Notes under the pieces: generated by a model
The model's input: only the letters and a program-made list of their open reading frames with translations
Databases searched by the model: none
Told to the model about the DNA's origin: nothing
In this document: in pieces, positions 49,577 to 61,770 of the stretch
Layout of the letters: every line of letters begins with the position of its first letter
How positions within the stretch are numbered: the first letter of the stretch is position 1
Position numbers and translations under genes: made by a program
Origin: Ananas comosus
Lineage: Eukaryota; Streptophyta; Magnoliopsida; Poales; Bromeliaceae
Reading direction: 5' to 3'
DNA length: 64,000 nucleotides
Assembly (NCBI RefSeq): GCF_001540865.1
Contig: NC_033638.1
Location: 1,335,522-1,399,521 of the forward strand

Positions 49577-50390
49577 CTTATTATCGATGTCCCTTATTTC
49601 TGCCTCTTGCCTACTTATGTCTTTCACTAAATCCTGAATGTCTTATGAAGATTACTTTTTGTTTTTCTGGGTGTCGTTGACAGCTTTTTTGAGAGAATCT
49701 TCTTTCTTTTTTTTTTGTCGACTAAATTGTTAAGTTTAAATCTGAATTCACCCTTAGTGAGTCTTTAGCAATAATTGACCTTTCATCCTTTCTGACATGT
49801 CGAAGAATCAGAATTAACTGTTACAATGTTTCTTTACATTATCATTATCTTGTATCAAAAGCAGCATGGCTTTGTGGGTGATTTTTATTCTCTACTTTTG
49901 TTTTGATTTTACAGGTGCTCATTCTCACTTCCGTCACTTGTTGATGCCAAATGACATAAAAAGTAGACTTATGCATTGGCAACATTTCCCCCCTAGTTTT
50001 ATCTCTCTTTAGTATATTTTATACCCAAGGGATGCACTTTGTTGTAATTGCTTGGATAGTGCGGTAGTTTTTCCTTACTGCATTGGCACAATGAGGTAGG
50101 GTACCCTGTTTTTGGTGGAAAGATGCTTTGCGACTCGAATCATCTAATCACTGCTTTAGCTTTGCTTAAAAGCACAGAGTAACTCTTAAAGAGGATGCAA
50201 ATTGCTCAAACTTCAACAAGAAGCTTCATCTTTGTATTCCATGGAATCATATTCTCTGGTTACTTGGTGGGCTACCTTTATGAATCGTAAGCCACAGCCT
50301 AAGTACTTCAGGAAAGAATTGACACATAAGTAGAAAAGCAGGTCAAAGAGAGAAGGGAAAGAAAAAGGAACGTGTTGAACTGAGCAGTGA
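49577..50390. other. Intergenic DNA and expansin 3' flank
   Basis: T-rich sequence; the part just below 50391 is the expansin 3' UTR. No other gene seen. Confidence 0.55.
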
Positions 50391-51798
50391 CTAGAACTGG
50401 AGGTTGGTGGTGTATGTGTTGCCGAAGCCCCAGTACGAGGGGGCAATGTCGTAGGCGGTGAGGACGCGGCCGTCGGCAGTCTGCACCCGGAAGGAGAGGC
50501 TCTGGCGCCTGAGGTATGCATTGCTTTGCCAGTTCTGGCCCCAGTTCCTGTTCATCTGTATCCACCCTGTCCCCGACCCTTTGATCCACACCGCAGACAG
50601 CACGCCGCTCCCTCCGACACTGGTGATCAGCACCAGATCAAAATAGTCGTTCCTGTTGATCGTGAACCTCACCCCGCCGTTCCTCTGGCACAGAACCCTG
50701 CGGCAGAACAATCGAATTCAATTCCAGTCTACTTGCTGTTTCAAATACGCTGTGAATGCTGATAGCGACGACTTTTACCTGCGGTAGAAGACGGGGACGA
50801 TTCTGCCGCGGTAGATGGCGATGGACTCCCATGCGGGCTGGGACATGTCGAAGTGCTGGCCAGGGGGATTGCACCAGCCATCGTTGTTGGAGGGGAGGTT
50901 GTAGTTAGGGGGGCAGAAGTTGGTGGTGGTGACGGTGACGTAGGTGCCCGGCTTGCACCACTGCGACTTGCTCCGGTCGCATGTGATCTGGAAGCACGCC
51001 CCGCAAGACCCGCCAGCGCCGTGTTGCTAATCCCGTACCTGCTGCTGTACAAGTTCCCGTATCCGCAAGCTCCGCCTGCACATTCCATATAGCATGGTTG
51101 TTTAGTTTCGAACAGAATTTCCCCGACGGCAGGATGAAGTGCAATATGTTATGTTGAATCTCTAGTACTGCTCCAGCTGGAAATGAGGTAAATAAGGGGA
51201 GAATAGTAGTGAAGATCTCCTTCAAACAGCTTCACTTGCACATTACTTTTGCAAAAGCTGTAGTTGTGCCGATAGGCGCATATTTTGGAGGCTCCTAGTG
51301 TTATCTATAACCAAATAAGGTTACAGAGCTCTAAAAGCATGCGCTCTAACTTTTACTGATGTTGTGGTAGGAAAAAGCTTTTATTAGAGCATCCCAAAGA
51401 GCACTAGACTTTTTGGTGAATCTCCAATTTGAGCTAAACTGATAAACAGACCCTCAGATAAAGATTTCAAAGGTAATGCAGAGCTTTCCATATGACAAGA
51501 TGAAGATGAAGGTGAGAAGTTGCAGATCCCCTTAGCTTTGTTAATCAGGACATGTACCAACTACAATGCTCAGTGCCGGCGCATGTTTGTTATGTAAAAA
51601 AGGAGTATACACTATACAGTGCGTTGGACTGACACACGTACCCATAGTCCCCGAGGCGTCGCTGCCTCCATAGAATGTGGCAGTCGCGGGGACCCATTGC
51701 GCCACGGACACAGTGATCAATTGAGAGGTGGTGTTGAGGAGGATCAACAACACTAGCAATGGCAAAACACGGCAGATGTTAGCAGCAATCATCTCCAT
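50391..51798 (-). pseudogene. EXPA: Alpha-expansin with a frame-breaking deletion
   Basis: Secreted wall-loosening protein acting on cellulose-xyloglucan contacts. Three exons on the minus strand: 51798-51642, 51075-50779 and 50697-50391 (stop TAG). Exon 1 gives a hydrophobic signal peptide (about residues 10-33) and ATFYGGSDASGTM. Exon 2 has GGACGYGNLYSSRYGISNTAL, then the Cys-rich GSCGACFQITCDRS and the HFD motif in GQHFDMSQPAW. Exon 3 has the C-terminal domain with WIQMNRNWGQNWQSNAYL. Between NTAL and GSCGAC (about 51008-51020) the usual STALFNxG stretch is missing and the frame shifts; the exons sum to 761 nt, not a multiple of three. So it is a pseudogene or an assembly error. All splice sites are GT-AG. 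The wording resembles the EXPA11/EXPA17 type. Confidence 0.88.
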
Positions 51799-51879
51799 CT
51801 CACACTGCAGAAAAATGCCCAGATGGAGGAATGGGTTCTACTTCTGTGCCGACGGCTATCGATCGATCATCACATTCTC

Positions 51880-51887
51880 TATTTATA
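51880..51887 (-). promoter_or_regulatory. Expansin TATA box
   Basis: TATAAATA on the minus strand, 82-89 bp upstream of the ATG at 51798. Spacing suits a core promoter with a short leader. Confidence 0.6.
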
Positions 51888-53235
51888 ATGACATACTAGG
51901 CTAGAATTGACCATTCCTATATAGAATTAAATTATATATAAGCATGATTACTGGGTTACAGCTTATTAAATTAGGACTCTGTTGTATAAGTTGACTCTGA
52001 AAACTTTTTTTTTTCACTCTTTTTATTTTTGAAAGTCAAAGACAGTTGTTTTGTTGGTTCTTTAATGAGTTTTTCTTCTTTGTGGAAAATTTTTCTTTGT
52101 TCGGCGTCTTATCTACATTTTGTATATATATTTTGGAGCATATAATAACTAGCATAATAATAAAAAAGATGCTGTATTCTTCACAACTATGAGACTCAGA
52201 ATAAACTCTCTTGCTGCAGCTGATGAAAATGAGCACAAATTTTGTTTTTTTACTTGGTATTGCATATTCTGAGCTACTTGCAGGAACATGTGGGATTTGG
52301 ACTTCTAAAACATTTCAGTAAGTAATTGTTACCTTAATTTAGTTTCTTAATTTCCGCTATCTGTATGAAAATATCGACTGTACGATTTGCGTACGGTCCG
52401 AAAGAGGGAGTTGCGTACGGTCCGAAAGAGGGAGCGAAGGGAATTGCATGCCACAAATGTACTTATTAATCCAATTTGCAAGTCAACTTAATGATCCTTA
52501 TTCTCTTTGCTTCTCATTTGTTATTTTAATTCCTCATTACATTCTAAAATGTTGTGTAGAACATGCATTTCCGAGTCACAGAGATATGCCAAGTTGCGGC
52601 GCGCCATATTTATTCTTCAGTTAGAGTACCCCAATTCACACTTGATCAATTCAATGGATATAATGTTCAAGTTTTAAAACATATGCATACCTCTCAACAA
52701 AGTAGTTTTGTGTAGATATCTATATTGAGCTGATTATATTTCTTAATAATTAAAGGTAAACATTAGAAAATTGTGTTATTAAATGTACTTGAGCTATATA
52801 GTGCACATATCTATATGTCATCAACCAGGTGCATTAGGCCTTTTTGAAAATATTGTATTAACTAACTATGGCATGGAACTTGATGGGCATCTAAGGAATT
52901 GTTGTTAATTACCGATCGATTCTTCATTTATCACAAAAAAAAGAGGAAAAAAAAATGATTGCTAATATATCAAATGATGGTTGATTCTGCTGATTGTTCA
53001 AGATGCAGAAATAATGATTGTATCAGTGCAACTCACATACTTGTTGACAATTTAATGGACACAAAATAATGGAATAATATTCAAAAACTTAGCAACTTGG
53101 TATTATCACAAAGATATCTCAATCAACTATTTGACCTAATGCAATTATTACTATATAATTTTTCATTATTTTCTTCTGTAATATTAGTCAATAGCTTTCA
53201 CACCAATCTTGGTGGGTGCTCTACTGCAATCTTTA
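51888..53235. other. Intergenic DNA
   Basis: AT-rich. Contains one exact 24-bp tandem duplication at 52387-52434 ('ttgcgtacggtccgaaagag' plus 4 bases, twice). No gene seen; the frame at 53097-53285 lies partly in the next MITE. Confidence 0.6.
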
Positions 53236-53918
53236 GGGCATGTTTGGTTCGTTCAATATTAACCCCGGAATCGGAATCGGAATGATCCATTCCGATTTTA
53301 GATGTTTGGTATGCCGTAATCCCATTCCGATTCCGTTTCCATTCTAGAATGAGAATCGGCTAATCCGGGTAGAAACAAATCCGGCCTCGTACTCCGAATT
53401 AAAAATTGAATCCCGACTTAATTATCTTATTACTAAAATAACCTTCATCCATTAGACTTAAAAAAAAAAAAAACCCTCGCCTCTCCCACGCTGCTCAACT
53501 CTCCCCCGCCGCTTCCCAAGCTTCATCCCGTAAGTAATTCCCTCCCTCCCCCGCCAACTTTTCTCTCGAATCTCTTTCTTTTCTTTTTTTTTTTTCTNTT
53601 CTAAAAAAAAAAAAAAAAAAAAAAAAGAGAGTAAGAAACAAAAAAGGTCATATGAACACTAGAAATTATGAGGTCATGTTTTTTTTTTAGTCCTTGTTAT
53701 TAAGAAGTAAACTTTTATTTTTTATTATTCATTAGTTTGTAAGTTGCTCATTTAATTTTAAATAGAGTATTCAAATTAGTTAAAAGTAATTAAAATATAT
53801 TAAAAAGGTAAAATTGGTATATTAATTTGATTTCGTTTCTGATAACTATCTGAACCAAACACCGACAATGGGAATGATTCATTTCAATTCCGATTCAGGT
53901 GGCGAACCAAACACACCC
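53236..53918. mobile_element. PIF/Harbinger-type MITE (Tourist-like)
   Basis: Terminal inverted repeats GGGCATGTTTGGTTCG and, as reverse complement of the right end, GGGTGTGTTTGGTTCG. A TTA TSD lies on both sides (53233-53235 and 53919-53921). 683 bp with subterminal GGAATCGGAATCGG repeats and no transposase. The inside has a T-run, an N (53598) and an A-run. Confidence 0.82.
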
Positions 53919-54493
53919 TTAGTTTAGTTTTCTGTGTTAGATGGGGATGTTCATTCGGGCCTGGTTCTGTTTGGAAAGAACAACTTTCGAGCCCCAGCCC
54001 GATCTTAGTCCACCTGGCTGAGTCGAGTCCAGTTCGGTTGTGACTAAGGGCGCGTTTGTTTCTTAGGATCCATGACGAACACGAACGTGCTTACGCTAAC
54101 TCAGTTGTGACCTCGTCCCCTATAAAGCCAGAGTCGAGATCAAGTGTACGACCGCCGAGATTCGCGACCTCCTTGCCGTCGAAACTCCAACGAAACAAGT
54201 AATCCCCCTGCTGACTTTACTGCACTTCTTCAGCAGCACTGTTTTTTGCGACTTTGTCAATTTTAATGACCTTTTTATTTTATTTCATGAAGGACGTAGC
54301 AATGCACTAGGCTCGCAGGCCGGGCCTGGCCCGGCCTAACCGAGTACAGTTGGATCAGTAGTGTCAGCTGGACTGGGTGTTCTTGCTGAGGCCTGCAGCC
54401 TGCTCTCGGTCCATTTTCATTACACAACCCCGTGGCCCTGCGGGTCGAGCGACTGTCATCCTACTAGTCGGAGGTAGGAGGAGGAGAGGAGAG
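53919..54493. other. Intergenic repeat-like DNA
   Basis: Contains 'gggcgcgtttgtttctta' at 54049, the form of another MITE end, with no partner found. It ends in a purine run (54474-54493) before TGTAATATCCCGG. No gene. Confidence 0.45.
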
Positions 54494-54544
54494 TGTAATA
54501 TCCCGGTTGAGATTCAGAGGTAACTGAGGCACGAAGAGGAGAAA
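54494..54544 (+). mobile_element. Possible LTR start
   Basis: TGTAATATCCCGGTTGAG directly after the purine run GGAGGAGAGGAGAG; such TGTAATATCCC starts are common in plant gypsy LTRs. Only about 50 bp are visible before the CACTA-like sequence. Confidence 0.35.
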
Positions 54545-55465
54545 CAGTACAACAAAATTATCTTTTAGCGGCAATTATCTCATAAATTAGCGGCGATTAT
54601 AATCGCCGCTACTCTCTTTACGGGCAATTATAATAATTGCCACTATAAGTGGGGTCCGTAAAAGTTTAGCGGTAATTATATTGGCGGCCGGTAAAGAGCA
54701 AAACAATTGTCACTAAAGATTACTCTATACCGACAATTAAACAGGCCATTAAAAGTAAAATACATTTGCTCATAAAATATCTAACATTAATCACAAATGC
54801 CAACAAAGATAAGATAAATAGCCACTAAATATAAAAAAACATTAAATCATCATTAAAATCGTATATTCAATTAATCACTATAAAAATTTCAAAAGATAAT
54901 GTATAGACAATGAAAATTAAAAACCATCAATAGACAAGTTCAGCTAACAACAAAGACAACAATGAATGGACATGTGCATTTCTTTGACCAGTTCAACACG
55001 CTACAGTTTAATGAACAAACCATCAATAGTAACCAAAAGACTAGCTAACAACAAAGACATATCATTAAGTGACAATATCGAAGATTTTGGGTTCATTGCC
55101 CGCCTCGCATGAAGGACTTGAAGTCGGGTTCAGAATCTCAAAGCATATGATTCCTTCGAAACAATCTTCTAATCCGAGCCTCTTAAGGGCTTTGGACACA
55201 TGGACCTTATCGCCGTTTGTGAATATCTGTTACGCGACACAGCCAAAAACCCACATGCATCAGGAAAACGGAAACAACTTAGACAAAAGCACTTGCTATT
55301 CATCGCATTGAAATTAAGGGAACTTACGACTTTACAGATTGGAAGGCTCAGGAGAAGGTTTCTGAGAATAGGGTCAGACTTTATCTTCTCATAAGGTAAT
55401 CTTCCATGGACAAAGCTGTCGAACGCAAAGCACGCTAAACTTCAGTACGGCCTTCCATCCCTAGA
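54545..55465. mobile_element. CACTA-like sequence
   Basis: Starts CAGTACAACAAAA (one change from CACTACAACAAAA) and continues with subterminal repeats around TTAGCGGCGATTATAATCGCCGCT, a wording typical of CACTA elements. The other end is not identified; gypsy integrase sequence begins at about 55469. Confidence 0.5.
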
Positions 55466-55468
55466 GTG

Positions 55469-56235
55469 ACGGTCAGTCGGAGAAAGTCATCTAGACCCTT
55501 GAGGACATGCTCTGCGCATGCGTCCTGAATTATGGAGATGGATGGTTTAGGTATCTACCACTGATGGAGTTTGCCTATAATAATAGTTATCAGGCGAGCA
55601 CCGGAATGGCACCGTATGAGGCCTTGTATGGGCGTCGATGTCTGTCCCCTATTTGTTGGGATGACGTCGGAGAACGCCAGGTGATCGGGCTGAACTTGGT
55701 GGAGGATGCGAAGGCGAAAATCCGCATTGCTAGAGAGCGGCTTTTGACTGCGCAGAGTCAGCAGAGAAGTTACGCGGACCAGCGATGTCGTGACTTGGAG
55801 TTCCAGGTCGGTGAGCATATGTTGCTCAAGGTATCGCCATCCAGGGGGATCAAGCGGTTCGGTTTACGGAACAAGCTTAGTCTGTGGTTTGTTGGACCAT
55901 TTGAGATCCTGGAGCGTATTGGTCCGGTGGCATACAGATTGCTCTTCCTCCGAGTCTCGCCTGGGTGCATAATGTGTTTCACGTGTCCATGCTTCGAAAG
56001 TATATTCTAGATCTGTCCCGCATCATTAGTCCAACGACTATTCAGCTGCGGAAGGATCTGAGTTACGATGAGGTTCTGTTGCGGTTATTTGCACGTGAGG
56101 TAAAGCAACTGCGGAACAGGAGCATTCCGTATGTGAAGGACCAATGGAAAAATCACGAGGAATGCGAGGCTACGTGGGAGCTCAAGTCTTCTATGCGAGA
56201 GCGATATCTACAGTTGTTTGCGGGGAATGCTTGAT
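55469..56235 (+). pseudogene. Integrase C-terminus and chromodomain remnant
   Basis: The last third of a Tekay/Del-type gypsy pol. It opens within the integrase catalytic end (a degenerate DGQSE...TLEDML segment with a stop before 55507). It runs through [21 protein letters not shown] and FVGPFEILERIGPVAYRL, breaks frame near 55960, and ends with VFHVSMLRKY and a chromodomain-like tail (WKNHEECEATWELKSSM). TGA stop at 56233. Upstream pol is absent, replaced by CACTA-like sequence. A polypurine tract and LTR start follow in the normal order. Confidence 0.85.
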
Positions 56236-56257
56236 TAAGTTTCGGGGACGAAACTTC

Positions 56258-56274
56258 CTGTAAGGAGGGGATGA
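56258..56274 (+). other. Polypurine tract
   Basis: 'tgtaaggaggggatga' right before the LTR start at 56275, after the conserved GGGGACGAAACTTCC. Confidence 0.7.
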
Positions 56275-57425
56275 TGTAATATCTGAGACTTAAATGAAAG
56301 AAATCTAAAATTGAATTTGAATTTTTGAATTTCAAATTGAATATAATTATAGTAATACTATATCCTACAAAATTATATATAATCATATATACTAATATAC
56401 TGTACTAATACTATAATTAGTATATGAATACTACGAACTGGCTTAACTATACTATCGGTAGCATGCGTAGGGCTCCGTGCACCAAATGTTTTCGATGATG
56501 CGGCTTCAATATCGACCGATTCAGCCCGTTAGAGACTTGATTTACACTATTAAATATTTAGAAACTAAATTTCATAAATTTTTCGATATCATTACGCTAT
56601 CAAACAAGAGTCTAAATTGAAAGGCTAAAAATAAAAATCTCATAAAAATGATAATAAAAGAATTTAAAATTCAAGATCAGATATACTGATCTACTCTAAA
56701 TACCGTGAAAAAGCAATTTCTATAAAAATTTTCATCGCATTTGATTATTTTTACACCGTTAAACTAACAACACACACCACATCGGCCATTAAAATTGTCA
56801 ATTTTGAGATCTTTTGATCACTAGCAGATCAGAAAAAATCTGAAATTTAGTTTAACAAATACTTTCATAGTGTAGACTACGACATAGAGCCATCGTCGAT
56901 TTGGAAGCCGCATCACATCGAAAACAACTGATAAACACAGGAGACACCTCCGGTGCTACCGATAGTATAAACAGTAGCCGGACTCTTCTCTCTCAGACAC
57001 TCAAACAGCATCTCATCTACTACTCACATCATCCATACTCATCTTCTCTCTATATAATATTTAATAATATATAAAAGATAAAAAAATATATATAATAAAT
57101 AGAGAGGAGAGACAGAGAAGACAAAACACACAATACAAAGAGAAAAGTACAAACAATCAGAAGAACACACAAGAAATACATAGTGTTCACAGAGAGAGAG
57201 AGAGAGAGAGAGAGTTGAAAGTAGGAAACACATACAGCGAAACCACCGACATAAAGAAACAAGAGAGATTCGAGGGAGGTACATCCGTGAAGTTAAACAG
57301 ACATGAGAGAGAAGAGAACTAGTTTGAAAATATGTCTTTTGAAGGACTTTGTTCAAGTTATACCACAACTTGTTATAATTGCATATAGGTTTATTCTGCA
57401 TGACAAACCACAACACAAAGTGCTC
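56275..57425 (+). mobile_element. 3' LTR of the integrase remnant
   Basis: Begins TGTAATATCTGAGACTT after the polypurine tract. Its right edge is uncertain; a TA/GA-rich stretch at 57040-57230 is included. Frames here are low-complexity. No gene. Confidence 0.5.
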
Positions 57426-57565
57426 AATCCTCAGCCGACCCTCAGCCCTTCACTTCTCCCAGCCATAAAAACACAGAACAACACGGCCGCTGGCACGCGC
57501 TGGCCGCCAGAATGGTTGCTCCTCCCTCTCCACCATCCATCTCCACCACCAACCTCACCACTCTA
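57426..57565 (+). mobile_element. Possible part of LTR A copy 3 leader
   Basis: 'cctcagccgaccctc', 'ggttgctcctccctctccacc' and 'ccatccatctccacc' resemble A2 12610-12750. If right, the insertion at 57566-59487 splits this copy from 59488-60847. Confidence 0.4.
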
Positions 57566-59487
57566 GGGATGTTAATGGGTGATCCCAAATTTTATCCGAA
57601 TCCGACGAAATAACGGTATACGATGGTTGGTGGTGGATTCGGTTGGTTCAAAAAATAGAAACCCGCCGAAATATGGATTTGGATTATGGATTTTGATTGT
57701 ACCTGACTCGAACTACGAACCCAGAACCCTATAAGCATATGGATCCCGAGGATCTAAAAGGTAAGTAACACTAGAGGGGGTGAAATAGGTGTAAAAACGG
57801 CAAACTCGAAAAATCTCCCGACTGCAATATAAAACAAAGTAGCGGAAAATAAAAACAGCACACCAAGAATTTAACCCATGGGAGCAAACTCCAAAACCGA
57901 AGTGAAAAAACCATGGGAACCGATCACCGCGAGAAAATCAACTAAGAAAACCTGCAGTAAAGTGATTTTGACAAAAATATACACGACTCAATTTACGATT
58001 TCTTGTTGATGGTGATCTTCGCCGGTCCTCGTCGATAGGAATCCACAAATCGCCTCCCCGCCGCAACTCCTCGACGTCCAACCGCTCAACTCCTCGAAGC
58101 GTCCACCCGAAATCCTTGGCTACACGGCGAAATCCCAACGCGCCCGAACTCCTCCTCCGGAGATTGTCCGTATCGAAGATTTGTGGTGATTTAATCTTTG
58201 AAATTGCCATAAGCTATGAGGGTCTAGCTTCTATCAAACATCTACTTGATTCTCGTAAGAGTTCCCGAGTAAGAAACGAAGAAATCAAGTCGAAATTGTC
58301 TGATGTCTAGAAACCCGTTATTAGAATCAACCATAAACGGAACGGGAAAAACAAAGTTTCTAGGGTAGAATCAGTACAAAATTCAAAGCCTCAACTTTTA
58401 GATGCACCCCCCATGGCTTATTTATATGTTTAGAAAGCTATAGAAGTATAACAGGATTGCAAAAAGCCGCTTTTTTAAAACTGATGTCGTCCTAAACCAG
58501 GGACAAGGTCCTCCTGCCCCGACGGAGACGGTCATGTGAGAGACCCCGGCTCTCTCCAAGTGAGGAACGCGGTCCCCGTGTCCCGCTGCGTGATCAAAAA
58601 TCACAGACGTTCAAGGGGAACCGGTCCTCTCACTTTGAGAGCGGTCCCTCAATCGGCTGCGCCGACAGAATTAACCAACGGTATCGGGAACCCGGTCCTC
58701 TCATCCTCCAGGGGACCCGTTGCATCAAAAACTGCACGCAGTGAGGCCGCTTAGGGGAACCGGTGCTCCTTGAACTCAGGGACCGGTCCCCAGAACACCA
58801 TAAAGTTCAGTAAAAGGTTTTAAAGGCGATCTAAGCCTTCTGAACCTATTCTAATTAAGTAGTCTTCCCACACCACAAATGATCTTTTTCTTCATACCTT
58901 AGGTTGGGCCCGGAACTTTAAGAAATGAATTTTTAATCTTCAATTTGAATCTTTTCTTCAAAAACTTCCGCCGATCAGCTTCCTTCAAGACTCCAATTCA
59001 ATCATTACGAAATTGCGGCAACCTATAAAATCCTTAACAAACCCAACCCCCGAACCCGACCGCCGAAACCCGAATTTATTTGTGTATTATATAATATATA
59101 CTATATACTACTACTACACTCCATATCATAACGTATAGCTATATATAATATATATCATTAATACATAATATATATATAAATATATATATATATATAGATT
59201 ATATTTGATGTTATATTTTGAATTCTGTATTTTAAAAATTTAGATTTAATTAATATCATTTTGAAAATTGAAAAAAAGCAAAAAAATTGTTTCGGGTTCC
59301 AAATTTTCGGGTTCGGGTTCGGTTCGGGTTCCGGATTTTTGGTCGGCGTTCCGGGTTTCGGATATGGCATTTTTTAAAATCCGTCCGGCGTTCAGGTTCG
59401 GGTTTCGGGTCTCGGGTTTTGGAGTCGGGTTCGGCGTTCCGGGTTTTTAAAAAATTCGCACCAATCTGACCGTTTGACCATCTCTAC
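57566..59487. mobile_element. Inserted repeat, possibly hAT-like
   Basis: Ends AGGGATGTTAATGGG at the left and, as reverse complement, AGAGATGGTCAAACGG at the right; flanks ACCACTCT and ACCACCTCT are near-identical. Near both ends are CCGAATCCG/CGGGTTCGGG words. The middle has ACCGGT sites at 58620, 58759 and 58782 and a TA-rich stretch at 59085-59200, so further nesting is likely. No transposase or gene is recognised. Confidence 0.4.
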
Positions 59488-60847
59488 CACCTCTGCCTGT
59501 GATCTGCCCAAGCTTGGGCTCCTTCTCTTGTAGTTTTCCCGACCCCCGGCGACCACCCCCGCCGGTCGCCGCTGTCCCCGCGCGCCGCCACTGCCATCCC
59601 TGGCTGTCTGCGGCTAGCCTAGGCTGCAGCTGGCCGAGGCAGATCTATCTTCCTACCCTCACGCCGCCACCGCTCTGGGCCACCTTGGCTGCCCTTCCCT
59701 GACCTCCGGCGACCCATCGCCGCTGCCCCGTAGCCCTCCGGCCGCCGTCGTGGCCGCCGCGAACCCTTGAACTCGAACCGAACTCGTGCGGGTTCAGGTT
59801 GCTCCGCTGCCGCATCCGCCGCCGCCAGTCTGCGCGAGCGGCGACTTCCCCCCATCGGTCGCATCCACTTGCTGCTGACGCACCCGCCGCCGAGCCACCG
59901 CCTGCCGAACCCGAGCCTCCTTCTTGCCCGGTAAGCCAATTAAATGTTATTTGTGCACTGTTTCGTGTTGCGATCCCTGTTTCGGCTATCGGAGGCCACC
60001 CCGATGCCTTTAGAAGTGAGCACAATGATCCTTGATCGATGTTGATCATCGTGCTCATCTCCCTTAGGGTCAGCGAGCCCCTGATTTGTGGAATACCCGC
60101 GATTTAAGTTCAATGCGCGTAGTTCGCTGAACTTCGAGTCGCTCCCGCGCTCTCCACAGTGAGCCGTTGTGCTCTAGACCATGAGCACGGCCTCCGGCAC
60201 GTCAAGACCTGTCAATACGTGTCTCGTCTGACCTCGAAAGCCCTCGGTTTACGGTATCGAGCCGTAAAACTCTAAAAATCACATAATATAATGTGATTTT
60301 ATGTATTAGTAGGGGGCTTTTATGCAATTGTACACTTCGTGGCTACTGTGGGCAGTATGCGTGGGTGGCCGATGGTCTCTGGACTGATTGTCCAAGGTTC
60401 GAGGCCCTTGCGGAAATTGAATATCGATTTCTTGTGAGTTTTTCGGCAAAATTCGCCAACGGAATAGGGTTTCGGTTCGGATTCCTCCCGACGATGTTCG
60501 AGTATACTATACTTTGTTGCTAAACCTGGCTGGCTGGTCACTTATGTTGTTTTTGGGGTTCAAAGACGACGGGTGAGCGACGGAGGGAACCCGGATTGGA
60601 ACGGTTATCCAACGATAATCGTTTCGATGTGAGTCTTCTGTTTGCTGCCAGGACACCTTTATTATGGTGTTTTGTGGCAGCGGGTGACTCATGGCAGGAG
60701 TTGGTGCATCCCGGGGCACTTTGTGGGCCCCGGCGGAGTCCCTGTGCGATTTTTGGGACTTCCGGCGAGTTACGATAATCGGTATTGGGAAACCGATTCT
60801 CGTGGGATTAATTGTGGGGTTATGAGTTTAGTGTTTTTTTTATTGTG
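59488..60847 (+). mobile_element. LTR family A, copy 3 (A3), truncated
   Basis: Matches A1 from about 5500 to 6900: the GC-rich leader ending TGCCCGGTAAG at 59931, 'gtgagcac', 'cacggcctccggcacgtc', 'ttgcggaaat', and 'cttccggcgagttacgataatcggtattgggaaaccga'. Ends abruptly at the N at 60848. Confidence 0.75.
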
Positions 60848-60848
60848 N

Positions 60849-61718
60849 CAGATTTGACCAGATTCAATACATATGTTATTTTACCTCTTAACTCGACACT
60901 ATTGATTATCCTAATTACATGTAGATTACCTTCAACATGATATGCAAGATGCTACTAAGCTTAGAAGATGACAATGAAATGGAAGCACTAAGAAATGATG
61001 TTTCTGAAGTTACTGAAGCCTTGCTAGCTTTTCCCTTAAGATTCCCTGTAACAAGATTTAACAAAGGAATCAAGGTAATCATTTTGCGTACTTAAGCAAC
61101 GTTCAGTATCATTGTTATCTTTTCGCTATTGCCAAATGCAAATTTTACATGATTTGATGCGTTGACAGATCATGTTGAAGAAATTGTTTCTTAAACGATA
61201 CCAAAAACAAAAACAACGATACCAAACGAGCGCAAAAATGAATTGAGTGAAGCCCTATGAATTAAGCACTAACCTTACATTTGATGAAACAGGCTAGAGA
61301 GAAAATTATGGATACACTAAGAGAGAAAATGGCCATGAGGCGAAACGGCGTGGAGTGCAAAAATGACTTCTTGGAGCACCTTCTTGCGAAAGACAATCCC
61401 GATAGTGCAGAATCATTAACAGACCAACAAATTTCAGATAACATCTTAACACATATAATTGCTGGTAAAGATTAGTACTTTTATTTCTCGCGAGGACATT
61501 TTGCGTAAATTATTTAACATTTCGTGGCTTTGCGACTTCACTCCTTTGCAAATTTGGGCCGAAAGAATTGCATGGAAGAGTGAAATGCATGCAAAAAAAT
61601 GAAGTTGAGAAATGAAAGAATCTAAATATGCAGGCCAAGTAACTACAGCGAGAGCAATTACGTGAAGGGTAAAGTACTTGGATGAGAACAAAGAGGTCCA
61701 AGAGAAACTAAGAGTAAG

Positions 61719-61770
<52 letters not shown>

